Of a stretch of 46,856 nucleotides of DNA, positions 26,454 to 35,907 are shown piece by piece. The notes beneath the pieces were generated by a model. That model ran no database searches, was not told the origin of the DNA, and was given only the letters and a program-made list of their open reading frames with translations. The stretch comes from an uncultured Planctomycetia bacterium (GTDB taxonomy: Bacteria; Planctomycetota; UBA1135; GCA-002686595): assembly GCA_938003765.1 (NCBI GenBank), contig CALKYE010000030.1:1-46856 (forward strand). The letters run 5' to 3'. Each line of letters opens with the position of its first letter. The stretch's first letter is position 1. The translations under genes and the position numbers were made by a program.

Positions 26454-26622
26454 AACGCCTCCCCAGCGGCGGACCTCGAACGCCGCGTGGACCCACCCCG
26501 AGCCTGTCCCAAGACCGGGAAGGTGGCGGACGTGCGGCGTGGAGTTGTTCGCGTCGCCGGCGCGCGCGTCTACCCTTCGCCGCTCCCGCTTCCCGCTCGC
26601 ACTCTCTCGCTCGGAGTCTGTC

Positions 26623-27273
26623 TTGGTCCGCACCCACTTGCCTGGTTGGACGGTCTCGTCGTTCGTATCGCTCGCTGCCCTCGCGCTGACGCAAGTCGCC
26701 GGGTGCTCTTCGCCCGGCGGAGCCGTGGGGGGCGTGCTGCTCACCACTGGCGTCGGCGCGCGCACGCCGGCGAACGACCTCGAGCAGACCTACTACGTCG
26801 GTGTGTTCGATCCGGTCGGCCAGGTTCCGCCGACGGTCTATCGCCTGCGCGTCCGCGGACAGGCCAGCGCCATCAGCAGCATGCGCTTCGCGTCGGGCTG
26901 GCTGCCGGCGGCGGTGGTCGACGGACTGAACGAACGCGTGGGCTTCGACGAGAAGACCGGGCGCGTGAAGATCGAGGCCGCCGACAAATCGGACTCAGCC
27001 CTCTCGCCCGCACGCCGACTGATGATGTTCGGCCCCGAGGGCTTCCGCGAGGCGCCCCGGGACCACCGGCTCGCGATCGTGATGAGTTCGAGTCCCGAGA
27101 AGTTCTTCGAACTCGCAGGTGAGTCGCTGAGGGTGATCACGCAAGCGCACCTCGAACAGATCGACTCGGCGACCAGCCTCGCGCTCCTCACCGAGCTCCA
27201 GCGCCTTCGCGACGAGCAACGCGAACTCGACAAGCTCGACGCGCGCCTCGCCACGCTGTCGGAGGGCCAGTAG
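26623..27273 (+). CDS. Probable lipoprotein of unknown family, partner of the 1011-aa exported protein
   Basis: A 216-residue protein beginning at TTG 26623, six bases after a GGAG. The signal sequence runs to a lipobox-like QVAGC with C28 as the lipidated residue. The mature part starts with low-complexity Ser/Gly, then a compact domain: YYVGVFDPVGQVPPTVYRLRV, a central SMRFASGWLPAAVVDGLN, and LMMFGPEGFREAPRDHRLAIVM. It closes with a charged coiled-coil tail (LRDEQRELDKLDARL). I do not recognise the family. Its stop is two bases before the next gene's ATG, so both are made from one message. In-frame starts further up would put the signal sequence inside an arginine-rich leader and are unlikely. 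Confidence 0.75.
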   Translation: MVRTHLPGWTVSSFVSLAALALTQVAGCSSPGGAVGGVLLTTGVGARTPANDLEQTYYVGVFDPVGQVPPTVYRLRVRGQASAISSMRFASGWLPAAVVDGLNERVGFDEKTGRVKIEAADKSDSALSPARRLMMFGPEGFREAPRDHRLAIVMSSSPEKFFELAGESLRVITQAHLEQIDSATSLALLTELQRLRDEQRELDKLDARLATLSEGQ

Positions 27274-27275
27274 CC

Positions 27276-30200
27276 ATGTGGGGCAAATTCATCGGTGTGG
27301 CAGCGCTGTCGATCGCAGCCTCGTGCGCGGTGTTGACCGTCGACGTCGACGTCTACAAGGGCCCGATGGCCAACGAGCCGGACGTGCAGGCGCAGCAGCT
27401 CACCGCCATGGCGGTCGCCGCGCGGCCCGTCTTGATCCGTCTGCGCGATGCGATCGAGGAGCCGCTTTGGAGCGGGGAAAGCGCGAAGTTCAAGGATGAG
27501 GTGGAGAGCAAGCCGTACGTCGTCGATCGCGACCTGCTGAAGAGCACACAGGGACGTGTCGTGAACGGCGTGCTGGGTCTGTACCTCGACAAGGTCGATC
27601 CCGCGATCGCCGCCTTCGTTGGCAAGGGCCGCGACATCTTCGAGGAGTGCAAGCGGCTGCGCGAGCAGATGGAACGCTTCGAGCAGGACGAGAAGCTGTG
27701 GAAGCGGGTCCGGAGGACTGAGGCCAACAAGGAGGCCTACGATGCATTGAGCCCGTTGATCTCGCCTCCGCAGCGAGCCAATCGATCCGCCTCGGACCGA
27801 AAGGTTGCGGCAGCCGCGAAGCTCGTTGGGAGTGAAGTCCACGGCGCCACGCGACGCTTCGAGGTGCTGAGCGACGCCGGACGAGTCTTGCCCAGGTTGG
27901 CCGAGATCACCTCGGACGAAGAGCTGTCGCGTGCGCTCGCTGACAGGATCAGCCAGATTTCGAAGGCTTACCTCGATGGGCGAGCGAAGCTCGCGCAGGG
28001 ACTCGATCTCGCGCTGTCGTTTCAGATCGCGGTTGCCCTGCACCGAGCAGAGCTCGAGAACTCCGACGAGATCTTGGCGAGCAACGCGAAGCTCATCTCG
28101 CTGCTCATTCAACCGCAGCAGTTGGCCATTCTGGTGTCGGATCGGCTGGGCTCATCCGGAGTGCTTCGAAGTCGGGAGCGCGCGCAACTCGGGGTGCTGC
28201 CACAAGCGCCCTCCCCCGCGCAGTTCTGGACGCACGACATCTATGACCGAGCCGCCGCGGCGCTCGAACAGCTGCTGACGGCTGAGCCGATCCAAGCTGC
28301 CGATGCGCTGCGCAGGGTGCACAGGGCGATCCTCAGCTCGCGGAGCCCGATCTCGATCGAGTCTCATCCGAACGCCGACTTCCGGTTCGGTCTCGCTCGA
28401 GCGCTGACGCTCGAAGATGCCGAACGCGCTGAGATCGTCGAGGCCTTCAAGACGTTTCGCAGCACGATCGCACTGTTGGGCGACACGGGGCTCGACGGCG
28501 GCCGGCTCGACGACGGTCTGCTCACGATGATCCAGCGCTACTTGGAGGCGCGCGACCGCGAGCACGCCGCTGGGATCAAGGAGCCGAAGGAGTCGACGGG
28601 CGAGCGAAAGCGCCTGATGGACGGCTTGATCCACTTCGCGGAGAAGCTGCGCTTCCTCGCCAGCCATGACGCAGTACTCGGTCAAGCAAGCGGGAGCTCG
28701 ACGTCTCGCGCGACGGCCATGAACACCTACGTCATGGCGCTCGAGTCAATCGGCAACTCGATCCTGACTCTGGCCAACGAGGAACGGCATCGCGAACTCT
28801 ACGAGCGGAGCGACGAGTCGCAGAAGACGCGGGAGACAGCGATCGACTCGCTCGAGGCCGTCAGCACAGCGCTCGCGGAACTGAAGAAGTCGATCGACGC
28901 GGAGACGGCCTCCGGAACCGGCGACGCTGCGAAAAACCCCAAGCCCGACGACACCACGGACGACAAAGAGTCGACGGTCGCGACGACCAAGACCGAATCG
29001 GCGCGAGAGAAGTTCGCTGCGCAACTTGCCGAGGCGGAGAAACTCGTCAATAGCACGGCGTCGCTTACGGCCTACATCCGCCCGCCGTGGGCGTATCTGC
29101 GGAACTCGACGCCGATCTCGGCGCTGCAGCCCGGCGCGGCGCCGGTCCAGAACCTGCTCACCGACCATGCGCACTCCGCGCTCCTTGGGAACGGCGACGC
29201 AACCGATTTCGAGCGCATGGCGAGCGCGCTCGACCGTCAGTACTGGCAGAACATCAACCGCGTGCGCACCGCTGGGATGGGGAACACCAGCTACTTGCTC
29301 GTCAAGGACGACATCGGCAACTGGTACGTGAAGGGCTACTCGGCGGACCCCAAGCCCGTGCTCGAAGGACTGCAGAGCATGGCGCTCGCCGCGCAGAGCG
29401 GCGCGATGGGCATGGATCTGTTCGGTCGCCTGGACGCACGAGCGAAGGCGCGTGAAGCCACGACGCCGGCGGATCCTGCAGCGACCAACGCACCTGCTGG
29501 AACCGGGACTTCCAACACGCCTGCGGCGCCCACGACGTCCAACACTCCGGCTGAACCCGCAGCTCCGAGCACGCTGGTCGGCAAGCAAGCCAAGCGCTTC
29601 GAGAAGGTCTACGCCGACGAGGCCAAAGCCGCATCGAAGGAAGTCCGCGACGCGCACGCAGAGCTCGCAACCGACTTGATCGCGGTCTGGGAGAAGATCC
29701 CGGCCTGGAAGGACGAGAGCGCTGCGCCGCTGTCTGTCCAGCGGACTGAACTCACCGGCAAGGTCACGGCCGCGCTCCCGGCGTTGACGGCGGCGCCTGC
29801 CGACGGCGCTGACTCGCCCACGCTCTCGAAGCACGTGCTCGCCGTGCTCGGGATGTCGCTCGAGTTCCACGGCAAGGTGCTGGAGCTGCTCGACGAAGCG
29901 AGGTTGGTCGATGGCGCACAGCTCTCGAAGCTCGAAGCCGACCTCTCCAAGGCCGCGACCGACCTCGAACTCAGCAAGCTCAGCGTTGCGCTGGCCGAGG
30001 CCAAGCTCGAAGCGATCAAGGGCGTCAGCGGAGTGCTGCCCGGCGACTTGAAGTCGGCGGAAGACGAGGTGACCGGGCGAAAGAGAGACCTGGGAACCTC
30101 GACCAAGGCTCACGAAGCAGCTCGAGCGGCGTTCGACGCTGAGGCCAAGCGCGTCGCGGCCGCGAAGCGGCTCGTGGCCGATCTCCGCAAGGCAGTTCGC

Positions 30201-30311
30201 GACGTCGTCGGCGCTGGCGTGAAGGACCGCATCGACGCGCGCCGCAAGTCCTCGGAGAGCTACGCGACCGCGCTCGACGTCCTTTCGCAAGGCGCCTCCG
30301 ACTCGAACTGA
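27276..30311 (+). CDS. Large exported coiled-coil protein of unknown function
   Basis: A 1011-residue protein with a short hydrophobic N-terminus ending in AASC (C17), a weak lipobox, followed by LTVDVDVYKGPMANE. Most of the protein is charged and alpha-helical, with long coiled-coil-like stretches. Around residues 660-700 lies a more ordered segment, NTSYLLVKDDIGNWYVKGYS, that looks like the most conserved part. A Pro/Ala/Thr linker (about 730-770) and a final helical domain (about 770-1005) with dense Lys/Glu/Ala heptads follow. I do not recognise it. With the two-base gap after the smaller lipoprotein gene it probably acts as a two-component envelope assembly. It is followed by a terminator and murJ. 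Confidence 0.75.
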   Translation: MWGKFIGVAALSIAASCAVLTVDVDVYKGPMANEPDVQAQQLTAMAVAARPVLIRLRDAIEEPLWSGESAKFKDEVESKPYVVDRDLLKSTQGRVVNGVLGLYLDKVDPAIAAFVGKGRDIFEECKRLREQMERFEQDEKLWKRVRRTEANKEAYDALSPLISPPQRANRSASDRKVAAAAKLVGSEVHGATRRFEVLSDAGRVLPRLAEITSDEELSRALADRISQISKAYLDGRAKLAQGLDLALSFQIAVALHRAELENSDEILASNAKLISLLIQPQQLAILVSDRLGSSGVLRSRERAQLGVLPQAPSPAQFWTHDIYDRAAAALEQLLTAEPIQAADALRRVHRAILSSRSPISIESHPNADFRFGLARALTLEDAERAEIVEAFKTFRSTIALLGDTGLDGGRLDDGLLTMIQRYLEARDREHAAGIKEPKESTGERKRLMDGLIHFAEKLRFLASHDAVLGQASGSSTSRATAMNTYVMALESIGNSILTLANEERHRELYERSDESQKTRETAIDSLEAVSTALAELKKSIDAETASGTGDAAKNPKPDDTTDDKESTVATTKTESAREKFAAQLAEAEKLVNSTASLTAYIRPPWAYLRNSTPISALQPGAAPVQNLLTDHAHSALLGNGDATDFERMASALDRQYWQNINRVRTAGMGNTSYLLVKDDIGNWYVKGYSADPKPVLEGLQSMALAAQSGAMGMDLFGRLDARAKAREATTPADPAATNAPAGTGTSNTPAAPTTSNTPAEPAAPSTLVGKQAKRFEKVYADEAKAASKEVRDAHAELATDLIAVWEKIPAWKDESAAPLSVQRTELTGKVTAALPALTAAPADGADSPTLSKHVLAVLGMSLEFHGKVLELLDEARLVDGAQLSKLEADLSKAATDLELSKLSVALAEAKLEAIKGVSGVLPGDLKSAEDEVTGRKRDLGTSTKAHEAARAAFDAEAKRVAAAKRLVADLRKAVRDVVGAGVKDRIDARRKSSESYATALDVLSQGASDSN

Positions 30312-30322
30312 CTCGAGCTCGC

Positions 30323-30350
30323 ACCGACGTTCGCGCGCGCGCTCGTCGGT
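30323..30350 (+). terminator. Terminator after the 1011-aa protein gene
   Basis: ACCGACG at 30323-30329 pairs with CGTCGGT at 30344-30350, a 7-bp stem starting 12 bases past the stop. CTTTTCCC follows seven bases later. It separates the two-gene exported unit from murJ. Confidence 0.55.
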
Positions 30351-30393
30351 CGCTAGCTTTTCCCGGCTCGCTCGGATCCGAGCGCTGCACGGG

Positions 30394-32100
30394 ATGCCCC
30401 AACAAGACACCGCCACCGATCCGCCGGAAGCCGCGCGCGGCGCCGACGTCGTCGGTCGTCATCAGCGGCTGGTGGCGCGCACCGCGCTGATCAGCGGGTT
30501 CACCGCCGTCTCGCGCGTGTTCGGCTACGTGCGCGAGTTCCTCACGGCCGCGCTCTTCGGCGACGTCTCCCCGGTCTACGACGCGTTCGTCACGGCCTGG
30601 CGCATGCCGAACTTGTTCCGGCGCCTGCTCGGCGAGGGCGCGGTCTCGATGGCGCTGCAGACCTCGATGACCGAGGCCGACGCCGATCGCGGCGACGACG
30701 CGGGACGCGCGTTGATGTGGGACACGCTGCGGCTAGCGACGTGGCTGCTGATCGGTGTGTGCGCGCTCGTGATGGGGCTCAGCCGCGTCTTGCCCGACAC
30801 GCTGAACCTGCCGTGGAACGACGGTCCGACGCCGTGGCTGGGCGAGGACCCTGCCGCAGTGCGCGATCTGACGCTGCACGTGATGCCGTACGTGATCGTG
30901 ATCTGCCTCGCGGGCCTGATCGGCGGCGCGCTGTCCGTGCGCGGCCGCTTCGTCGGCGCGAGCGCGGGTCCCGGCCTGATGAACATCGTCGCCATCGCCA
31001 CGCTGCTGCTCGTCGGCTGGAAGTTCGGCTGGACGGGACCGGGCCCCGACGACGGCGAGCTCGGTCGCGCGCGCCACTACGACATGGCGGTGTGGTTCTC
31101 GTGGGGGCTGGTGCTGTCGGGTGTCGCGCAACTGCTGTTGCTCGCGCCCGAGATGCGCGCCGCAGGACTGTTCGAACGCGCGCGCGCAGTGGCCGGCGGC
31201 TCGAGCGCGGCTTGGAGCGTGCTCAAGACGAGCGTGCCGCTGACTCTCGGCGCGGCCGTCTACCAGGTGAACGTGCTCGTCGACAGCTTCATGGCGCAGG
31301 GCATGCTCCCGCGCGGCGGACCGACGGCGTACTACTACGCCAATCGACTGCAGCAGCTGCCGATGGCGCTGGTGGCGATCGCCGCCACGAGCGCGGTGTT
31401 CCCCGCGATGAAGGCGCTGGCGCACAAGCGCGAGTTCGGCGAGCTCAAGCGCGTTCACGCGCAGACGCACCTGGCGATCTTGTTCGTGACCTTGCCCGCC
31501 GCCGCCGGTTTGTTCGCGCTGGCCGAGCCGGTGACCTCGTGCTTGCTCGAGTACGGCGAGTTCGGGCGAGAAGGCGTCGAGCGCACGGCCGACGCGGTTC
31601 GCTTCCTGTGCCTCGCGCTCGTCCCCGGCAGCGCCGTGGGCTTGCTCAGTCGCGCCTACTACGCGCTGGGCGACTTCTCGACGCCCGTGCGCCTGTCGGT
31701 CGTCGCGCTGGTGCTCAACATCGTCTTCAACGTGCTGTTCCTGGTCGTGTTCGAGCTCGACACCGGCGGTCTGGCGCTCTCGACCGCGGTGGTGAGCGCG
31801 CTCAACATCGCGATGCTCGCTCCCGGTCTGCGCCGCCGACTCGCCGCGCGCGGCGACACGAGCGGCGACGCGTTGCCCGACTTCGGCGCGCGCCTGTTGC
31901 GCATGAGCCTCGCCTCGCTCGGCTGCGGCGCCGTGGCCTGGGGCTGCTACCGCTGGATCTCCGGCGGAGAACGCTCGATCCCCGGCCTCATCGCCGCCAT
32001 CTCCGCCGGCATGGCGGTGTACTTCGCCGCGGCGCAGCTCTTCGCGCTGCCCGAGTGGGCGAGCCTGCGCGACAAACTCGCGCGACGCCTGCGACGCTGA
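30394..32100 (+). CDS. murJ: Lipid II flippase MurJ (MviN family)
   Basis: A 568-residue polytopic membrane protein. The N-terminal ALISGFTAVSRVFGYVRE is the family signature, and ALFGDVSPVYDAFVTAWRMPNLFRRLLGEGA follows as in other MviN/MurJ proteins. Around 14 hydrophobic segments can be seen. It would move the lipid-linked peptidoglycan precursor to the outer face of the inner membrane, in keeping with the presence of dapF. The first 28 residues are a hydrophilic extension not needed by the family. It stands alone between two hairpins. No Shine-Dalgarno is obvious. Confidence 0.95.
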   Translation: MPQQDTATDPPEAARGADVVGRHQRLVARTALISGFTAVSRVFGYVREFLTAALFGDVSPVYDAFVTAWRMPNLFRRLLGEGAVSMALQTSMTEADADRGDDAGRALMWDTLRLATWLLIGVCALVMGLSRVLPDTLNLPWNDGPTPWLGEDPAAVRDLTLHVMPYVIVICLAGLIGGALSVRGRFVGASAGPGLMNIVAIATLLLVGWKFGWTGPGPDDGELGRARHYDMAVWFSWGLVLSGVAQLLLLAPEMRAAGLFERARAVAGGSSAAWSVLKTSVPLTLGAAVYQVNVLVDSFMAQGMLPRGGPTAYYYANRLQQLPMALVAIAATSAVFPAMKALAHKREFGELKRVHAQTHLAILFVTLPAAAGLFALAEPVTSCLLEYGEFGREGVERTADAVRFLCLALVPGSAVGLLSRAYYALGDFSTPVRLSVVALVLNIVFNVLFLVVFELDTGGLALSTAVVSALNIAMLAPGLRRRLAARGDTSGDALPDFGARLLRMSLASLGCGAVAWGCYRWISGGERSIPGLIAAISAGMAVYFAAAQLFALPEWASLRDKLARRLRR

Positions 32101-32108
32101 CAATCGTG

Positions 32109-32151
32109 GCTGGCCGGCGTCGCAACGAGAGCGTTGACGGCGCCGGCCAGC
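32109..32151. terminator. Bidirectional terminator between murJ and the convergent secreted-protein gene
   Basis: An 11-bp perfect stem (arms 32109-32119 and 32141-32151, GCTGGCCGGCG) is extended inward by GTC/GAC and AACG/CGTT with a two-base bulge. It lies in the 59 bases between convergent stops and can serve both genes; neither side has a strong T-tract. Confidence 0.65.
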
Positions 32152-32159
32152 GTGCAAAC

Positions 32160-32960
32160 TCAGCTGGCGTTGAAGCGAACGGCCCGCGCCGACATCTGCC
32201 CGCCAACGTACATGTGCAGCTTGACGCGCCAGCGCGTCGCCGTGCAGCTTCCGCTGTAACCCCGGACCGCGTCGACGAGGGTGTACGACAAGCTGCTCGA
32301 GTAGCTGACCCACGACGATCCCGTCCAGCGCTCGAGGTACAAGTCCGGGTCAGCCGAGCTGCCCTTCTTGGGGCCAGCGGCGAGCATGAACATGTCGGCC
32401 GTGGTGTACAGAGCTCCGTTTTCGAAGGTGACCCAATAGGCCCCCGCCGAGAGATTGGCGCTCCAACTGAGGATCGACGAAGCGGAGCATGAGATCGCGA
32501 GCGGGCCATTCGTCTCGACATGGCGCAGTTCGATGACCAGGTCCGCGCTCGGGTCGATCACGCTGAAAGCCGCCGCCGTCGTCGGCGCGGACGGGCGCGG
32601 GAGCAGCAGGACGTCGACGAACTCCTCGGCTGCACGCTTGGTCGTCTCCGACTGCTCGCGCGACAGGGAGAAGCCGCGCAGGTACTCGATCAGTTCGGCC
32701 TGGCGAAGCGCGAACCCTCGACCCGCGTAGACGCTGACCTGGGCCGTTGCGACACCGGCCGAGTCGAACTGGATCGCCGTGAACGTCGGGACGTTCGGCA
32801 GGCGAGCCTCTTGATCGGCGTCCTCGGACGAGCTTGCGTTCGCGATGAAGCGAGAAACGCGAGCGTCACCCTCGATCAAAGGCTCAGGCGCGGTGACTTG
32901 TGCGAGCGCGGGGAGCGAGAGAAGGGAGAACGCGACGGGGAGCAGGCGTGAGAGTCTCAT
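32160..32960 (-). CDS. Secreted protein of unknown function
   Basis: A 266-residue protein with a clear signal peptide (MRLSRLLPVAFSLLSLPALA, cleavage after ALA). GAGG precedes the ATG at 32958-32960 by about ten bases. The mature part has a helical, charged region with ARVSRFIANASS and AELIEYLRGFSL, then a beta-rich half with Ser, Trp and Tyr (GAYWVTFENG, GSSWVSYSSS). Two cysteines (in ISCSASS and SGSCTAT) might form a disulfide. I recognise no family and it lacks the C-terminal domain shared by three other exported proteins here. It lies 229 bases downstream of the Ser/Thr kinase gene, same strand. Confidence 0.75.
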   Translation of the reverse strand: MRLSRLLPVAFSLLSLPALAQVTAPEPLIEGDARVSRFIANASSSEDADQEARLPNVPTFTAIQFDSAGVATAQVSVYAGRGFALRQAELIEYLRGFSLSREQSETTKRAAEEFVDVLLLPRPSAPTTAAAFSVIDPSADLVIELRHVETNGPLAISCSASSILSWSANLSAGAYWVTFENGALYTTADMFMLAAGPKKGSSADPDLYLERWTGSSWVSYSSSLSYTLVDAVRGYSGSCTATRWRVKLHMYVGGQMSARAVRFNAS

Positions 32961-33189
32961 GACAGTGCCTCGGTAGTTGGGTCTTGGATTGCGAGTCCGA
33001 CGGATCGTCGGGGCTGCACTCCTCAAACCGCGGCGGGTCGCTTCCGAACAGACGAACTCACGAGAACCTGCCGCGTCGGTTCGACGGGGGCTCGGAGCGT
33101 CGGAGACCACGCCGCATCGCGGCCGGACGCAGTGCGGGCCGTGGTGCTGGCGGTCGTGTTGGCGGTCGCGCTGGCCGCGCGGCGGTCCG

Positions 33190-35856
33190 CTACCGCTGGA
33201 CTCGCTCGCGAATGGCGCGCGCCTGGGCCTCGCGTGCAGCGTGAGACGCAGACTGGGGCGGTGTCACGGCCAGGAGACGCTCGATGGAGTGCTGGGCCTC
33301 GTCCCAGCGACCGGCCGCAACGAACACCGCGACCAGTTCCTCGAGCGAGCCTTCGCCGACGGGGCTGGCGCCGGGGCCTCTCGCGTCTGTCAACGCGATG
33401 ACGCGCTCGAAGTCCGTCACTGCCGGCTCGACGTGTCCCAAGGCTGCGTGCGCTCGTCCACGGACATGCAGCACTCGCACGTGGTCGTGTGAGCCGATCT
33501 GGACCTGACGCTCGAGCGAGTTCGTCGCCTGAGTCGCGAGTTCGAGCGCCTCGTCTTCGCACTGAAGCTTGAGGAGCGCAGTCGCCAGGTTGGCGCGCGC
33601 CTTGGCGACCTCGGGGTGATCGCTGCCGAAGGAGGCCAGTCGCGCGGCAAGCACGCGTCGCAGGTGAGCTTCCGCCTCACGCTCTCGGCCGAGGTCGAGC
33701 AACGCCGCGCTGAGAGTCTCGAGCGCGGCCAGCAAATGGGGATGGTCGGAGGGCGCCAAGCCCTCGGTGCGCGCGATGACTGATTGAGCAAGCGTCTCGC
33801 TCTCGCGGTGCATCCCAAGTCCTTGAAGCGTGGCGGCGACGTTGCCTTCCATGGTCAACCGCACGTCGTCATTCATCGGAAGCTTGTCTCCGATGATGTC
33901 CAGCGACACTTGGAACCAGGTGAGCGCGTCCGCGAAACGATCTTGTCGCCTGGCGATGCGGCCGAACTGATTGGCGAGCGCGACTCCGTTGGGGGAGTTC
34001 CACGCGTCGTTTGCATCGAACCACCGCCCGATCTCATCGGCGTAGGTCTGCGCCGCGTCGAGGTCGTTTCGCCCGAGATGCACATCGATCAGGTTCGAGC
34101 GAATGGTCAGAGCGGGCTCGACCCATGACCTGCCTGCCTGGCGCGCCGCGTCGAGCGCCTGCTCGAAGTGAGCCGCGGCGTCGTCAAAGTGCGCGAGCTG
34201 GCACTCGACGTCCGCAAGAGCGTTCAGGACCAGGAGCTCGCTGCTCGAGTCGCGTGGCGACAGCTGCACCAAGATCTGCAGACACTCGCTGAAGCGGGCG
34301 GCGGCAGTCCGTGGGTCCCCAGCCACCCGAAGCGCCTCGCCCAGAGAGCGTAGAACGCGCGCCTTTGTCGCTGGGGAGAGTCGCTGATCAGAGGCGAGCT
34401 GCCCTGAGAGTTGCGCCAGTCGGTCGCGGCGCTGCGTGGCGTCCAGTCGTCCGTCGAACACCACGCGCAACGCATTGTCGAAGTGCGTGGCGATCGTCTG
34501 CGCCGTTTCGCGTTCCGTCGAAGCGATCGCTTGCTCGCGTGCGACCGCCCGGCCGTGCTCCGCGCGAACCGTGGCGAACCCGCCGCCCCCGATGACAACC
34601 AAGGCCAACACGCCGAGGAGCGACGCCGCGAACGCGCGATTGCGCGCGACCCACTTGCGCGCCTCCGCCCATGGACCTGTCCGATACGCTCCGACCACTC
34701 GTTGTTCGAGGAACGCGTTGAGTTCTGCGCGCAGCTCCGCGACGCTCGCGTACCGCAGCTCGATCGAGCGCGCCATGGCCTTCTCGCACACGGCGACGAG
34801 CTCCGGCGCCGCAGTCGGCGCCTGCCGTCCCAGTGGGGCTGGCGGTCCAGCGAGTGCGCGAGCGCGAACTACCGCGGGCGGAGGTGACTCTTCCGGGCCG
34901 CAGAACGGGCGATGTCCAGCGAGCAGTTCGTAGAGCATCGCGCCCATCGCGTACACATCGGTGCGCGCGTCAACCCGCGCGACGTTGCCGAGGGCCTGCT
35001 CGGGCGACATGTACGCCGGCGTTCCCATCACGTCTCCCTCGACGGTGGCGCCCGCGTGATCCGTGGAGCTCTCCGAGCGATGCGTGGCGACTTGCTCTCC
35101 GCGTTGCTCCTCCGCGAGCTCAGTGGATCGGCTCAACACCTTCGCCAGGCCCCAGTCCATCACGAAGACTTCGCCAAACCGACCCACCATCACGTTCGAT
35201 GGCTTCAGGTCGCGGTGCACGACACCGCGGCTGTGCGCGTACTCCAGGGTCTCGCAGACGCGGAGCAAGACATTGATCGCTCGAGGAACCGTCCAGCCCT
35301 CGCGGCCAGATCGGATCAGCGCGAAGACCTCACTCAGGTTGCGTCCCTCCACGCGTCGCATCGTGAAGTAGGCGCGGCCCTCGGGATCGACTCCCAGCTC
35401 ATGGACCGGAACGATGCCAGGGTGGTCGAGCTGGCTCGTGATCTGCGCCTCCTCCAGGAAGCGCTCGATACGTCGAGCGTCCGGCCCGGATGGTCGGTCG
35501 AGCGCGAGTTTCATCGCCATCTCTCGACGCAGCACGCGGTCGCGAATCGCGACGACCAAGCCCATGCCTCCGCGTCCGATCTCGTCTCCGCGCTCGTAGT
35601 CGCCGAATCGATTCGGACGCCCTTGAAGCTCACTGAGCAACTTCTCGGCCCGTTCGTGAAGCCTCACGTCATCGTCGTTCGGACCCAATCTCTGGCACTG
35701 CTCGTGCAGCCCGCGCAGCTCCGCCGCGCACTCAGGCTCGGTGGCGCAGAAGGCCTCGAAGTCCGAGAAGTCTCCCGACTCACGAAGCTGGTAGTACTCG
35801 GCGAGCAGGGTCGCCGCACGTGCGAACCGCTCTTCCCGACTTGATTGGTTTGTCAT
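33190..35856 (-). CDS. Transmembrane Ser/Thr protein kinase with TPR-like sensor region
   Basis: An 888-residue Hanks-type kinase. The kinase domain spans about 85-385: glycine loop GRGGMG (94-99), K116 in AMKLAL, H214-R-D216-LKPSN, D234-W-G in place of DFG, and GTPAYMSPEQA. A single membrane helix lies at about 408-430, followed by about 450 residues of helical repeats resembling tetratricopeptide units, which would be outside the cytoplasm. The N-terminal 85 residues are a helical lead with two cysteines (AFCATEPECAAELR), typical of these planctomycete kinases. It follows an ECF sigma gene by 51 bases, suggesting a paired signalling unit. I prefer the ATG at 35854-35856 over a TTG eight codons earlier. 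Confidence 0.93.
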   Translation of the reverse strand: MTNQSSREERFARAATLLAEYYQLRESGDFSDFEAFCATEPECAAELRGLHEQCQRLGPNDDDVRLHERAEKLLSELQGRPNRFGDYERGDEIGRGGMGLVVAIRDRVLRREMAMKLALDRPSGPDARRIERFLEEAQITSQLDHPGIVPVHELGVDPEGRAYFTMRRVEGRNLSEVFALIRSGREGWTVPRAINVLLRVCETLEYAHSRGVVHRDLKPSNVMVGRFGEVFVMDWGLAKVLSRSTELAEEQRGEQVATHRSESSTDHAGATVEGDVMGTPAYMSPEQALGNVARVDARTDVYAMGAMLYELLAGHRPFCGPEESPPPAVVRARALAGPPAPLGRQAPTAAPELVAVCEKAMARSIELRYASVAELRAELNAFLEQRVVGAYRTGPWAEARKWVARNRAFAASLLGVLALVVIGGGGFATVRAEHGRAVAREQAIASTERETAQTIATHFDNALRVVFDGRLDATQRRDRLAQLSGQLASDQRLSPATKARVLRSLGEALRVAGDPRTAAARFSECLQILVQLSPRDSSSELLVLNALADVECQLAHFDDAAAHFEQALDAARQAGRSWVEPALTIRSNLIDVHLGRNDLDAAQTYADEIGRWFDANDAWNSPNGVALANQFGRIARRQDRFADALTWFQVSLDIIGDKLPMNDDVRLTMEGNVAATLQGLGMHRESETLAQSVIARTEGLAPSDHPHLLAALETLSAALLDLGREREAEAHLRRVLAARLASFGSDHPEVAKARANLATALLKLQCEDEALELATQATNSLERQVQIGSHDHVRVLHVRGRAHAALGHVEPAVTDFERVIALTDARGPGASPVGEGSLEELVAVFVAAGRWDEAQHSIERLLAVTPPQSASHAAREAQARAIRERVQR

Positions 35857-35907
35857 CGGTCGGCCGTCGAACTTCAACACCCGGACGAGAACAAGTGAAC
35901 GCCGAAA

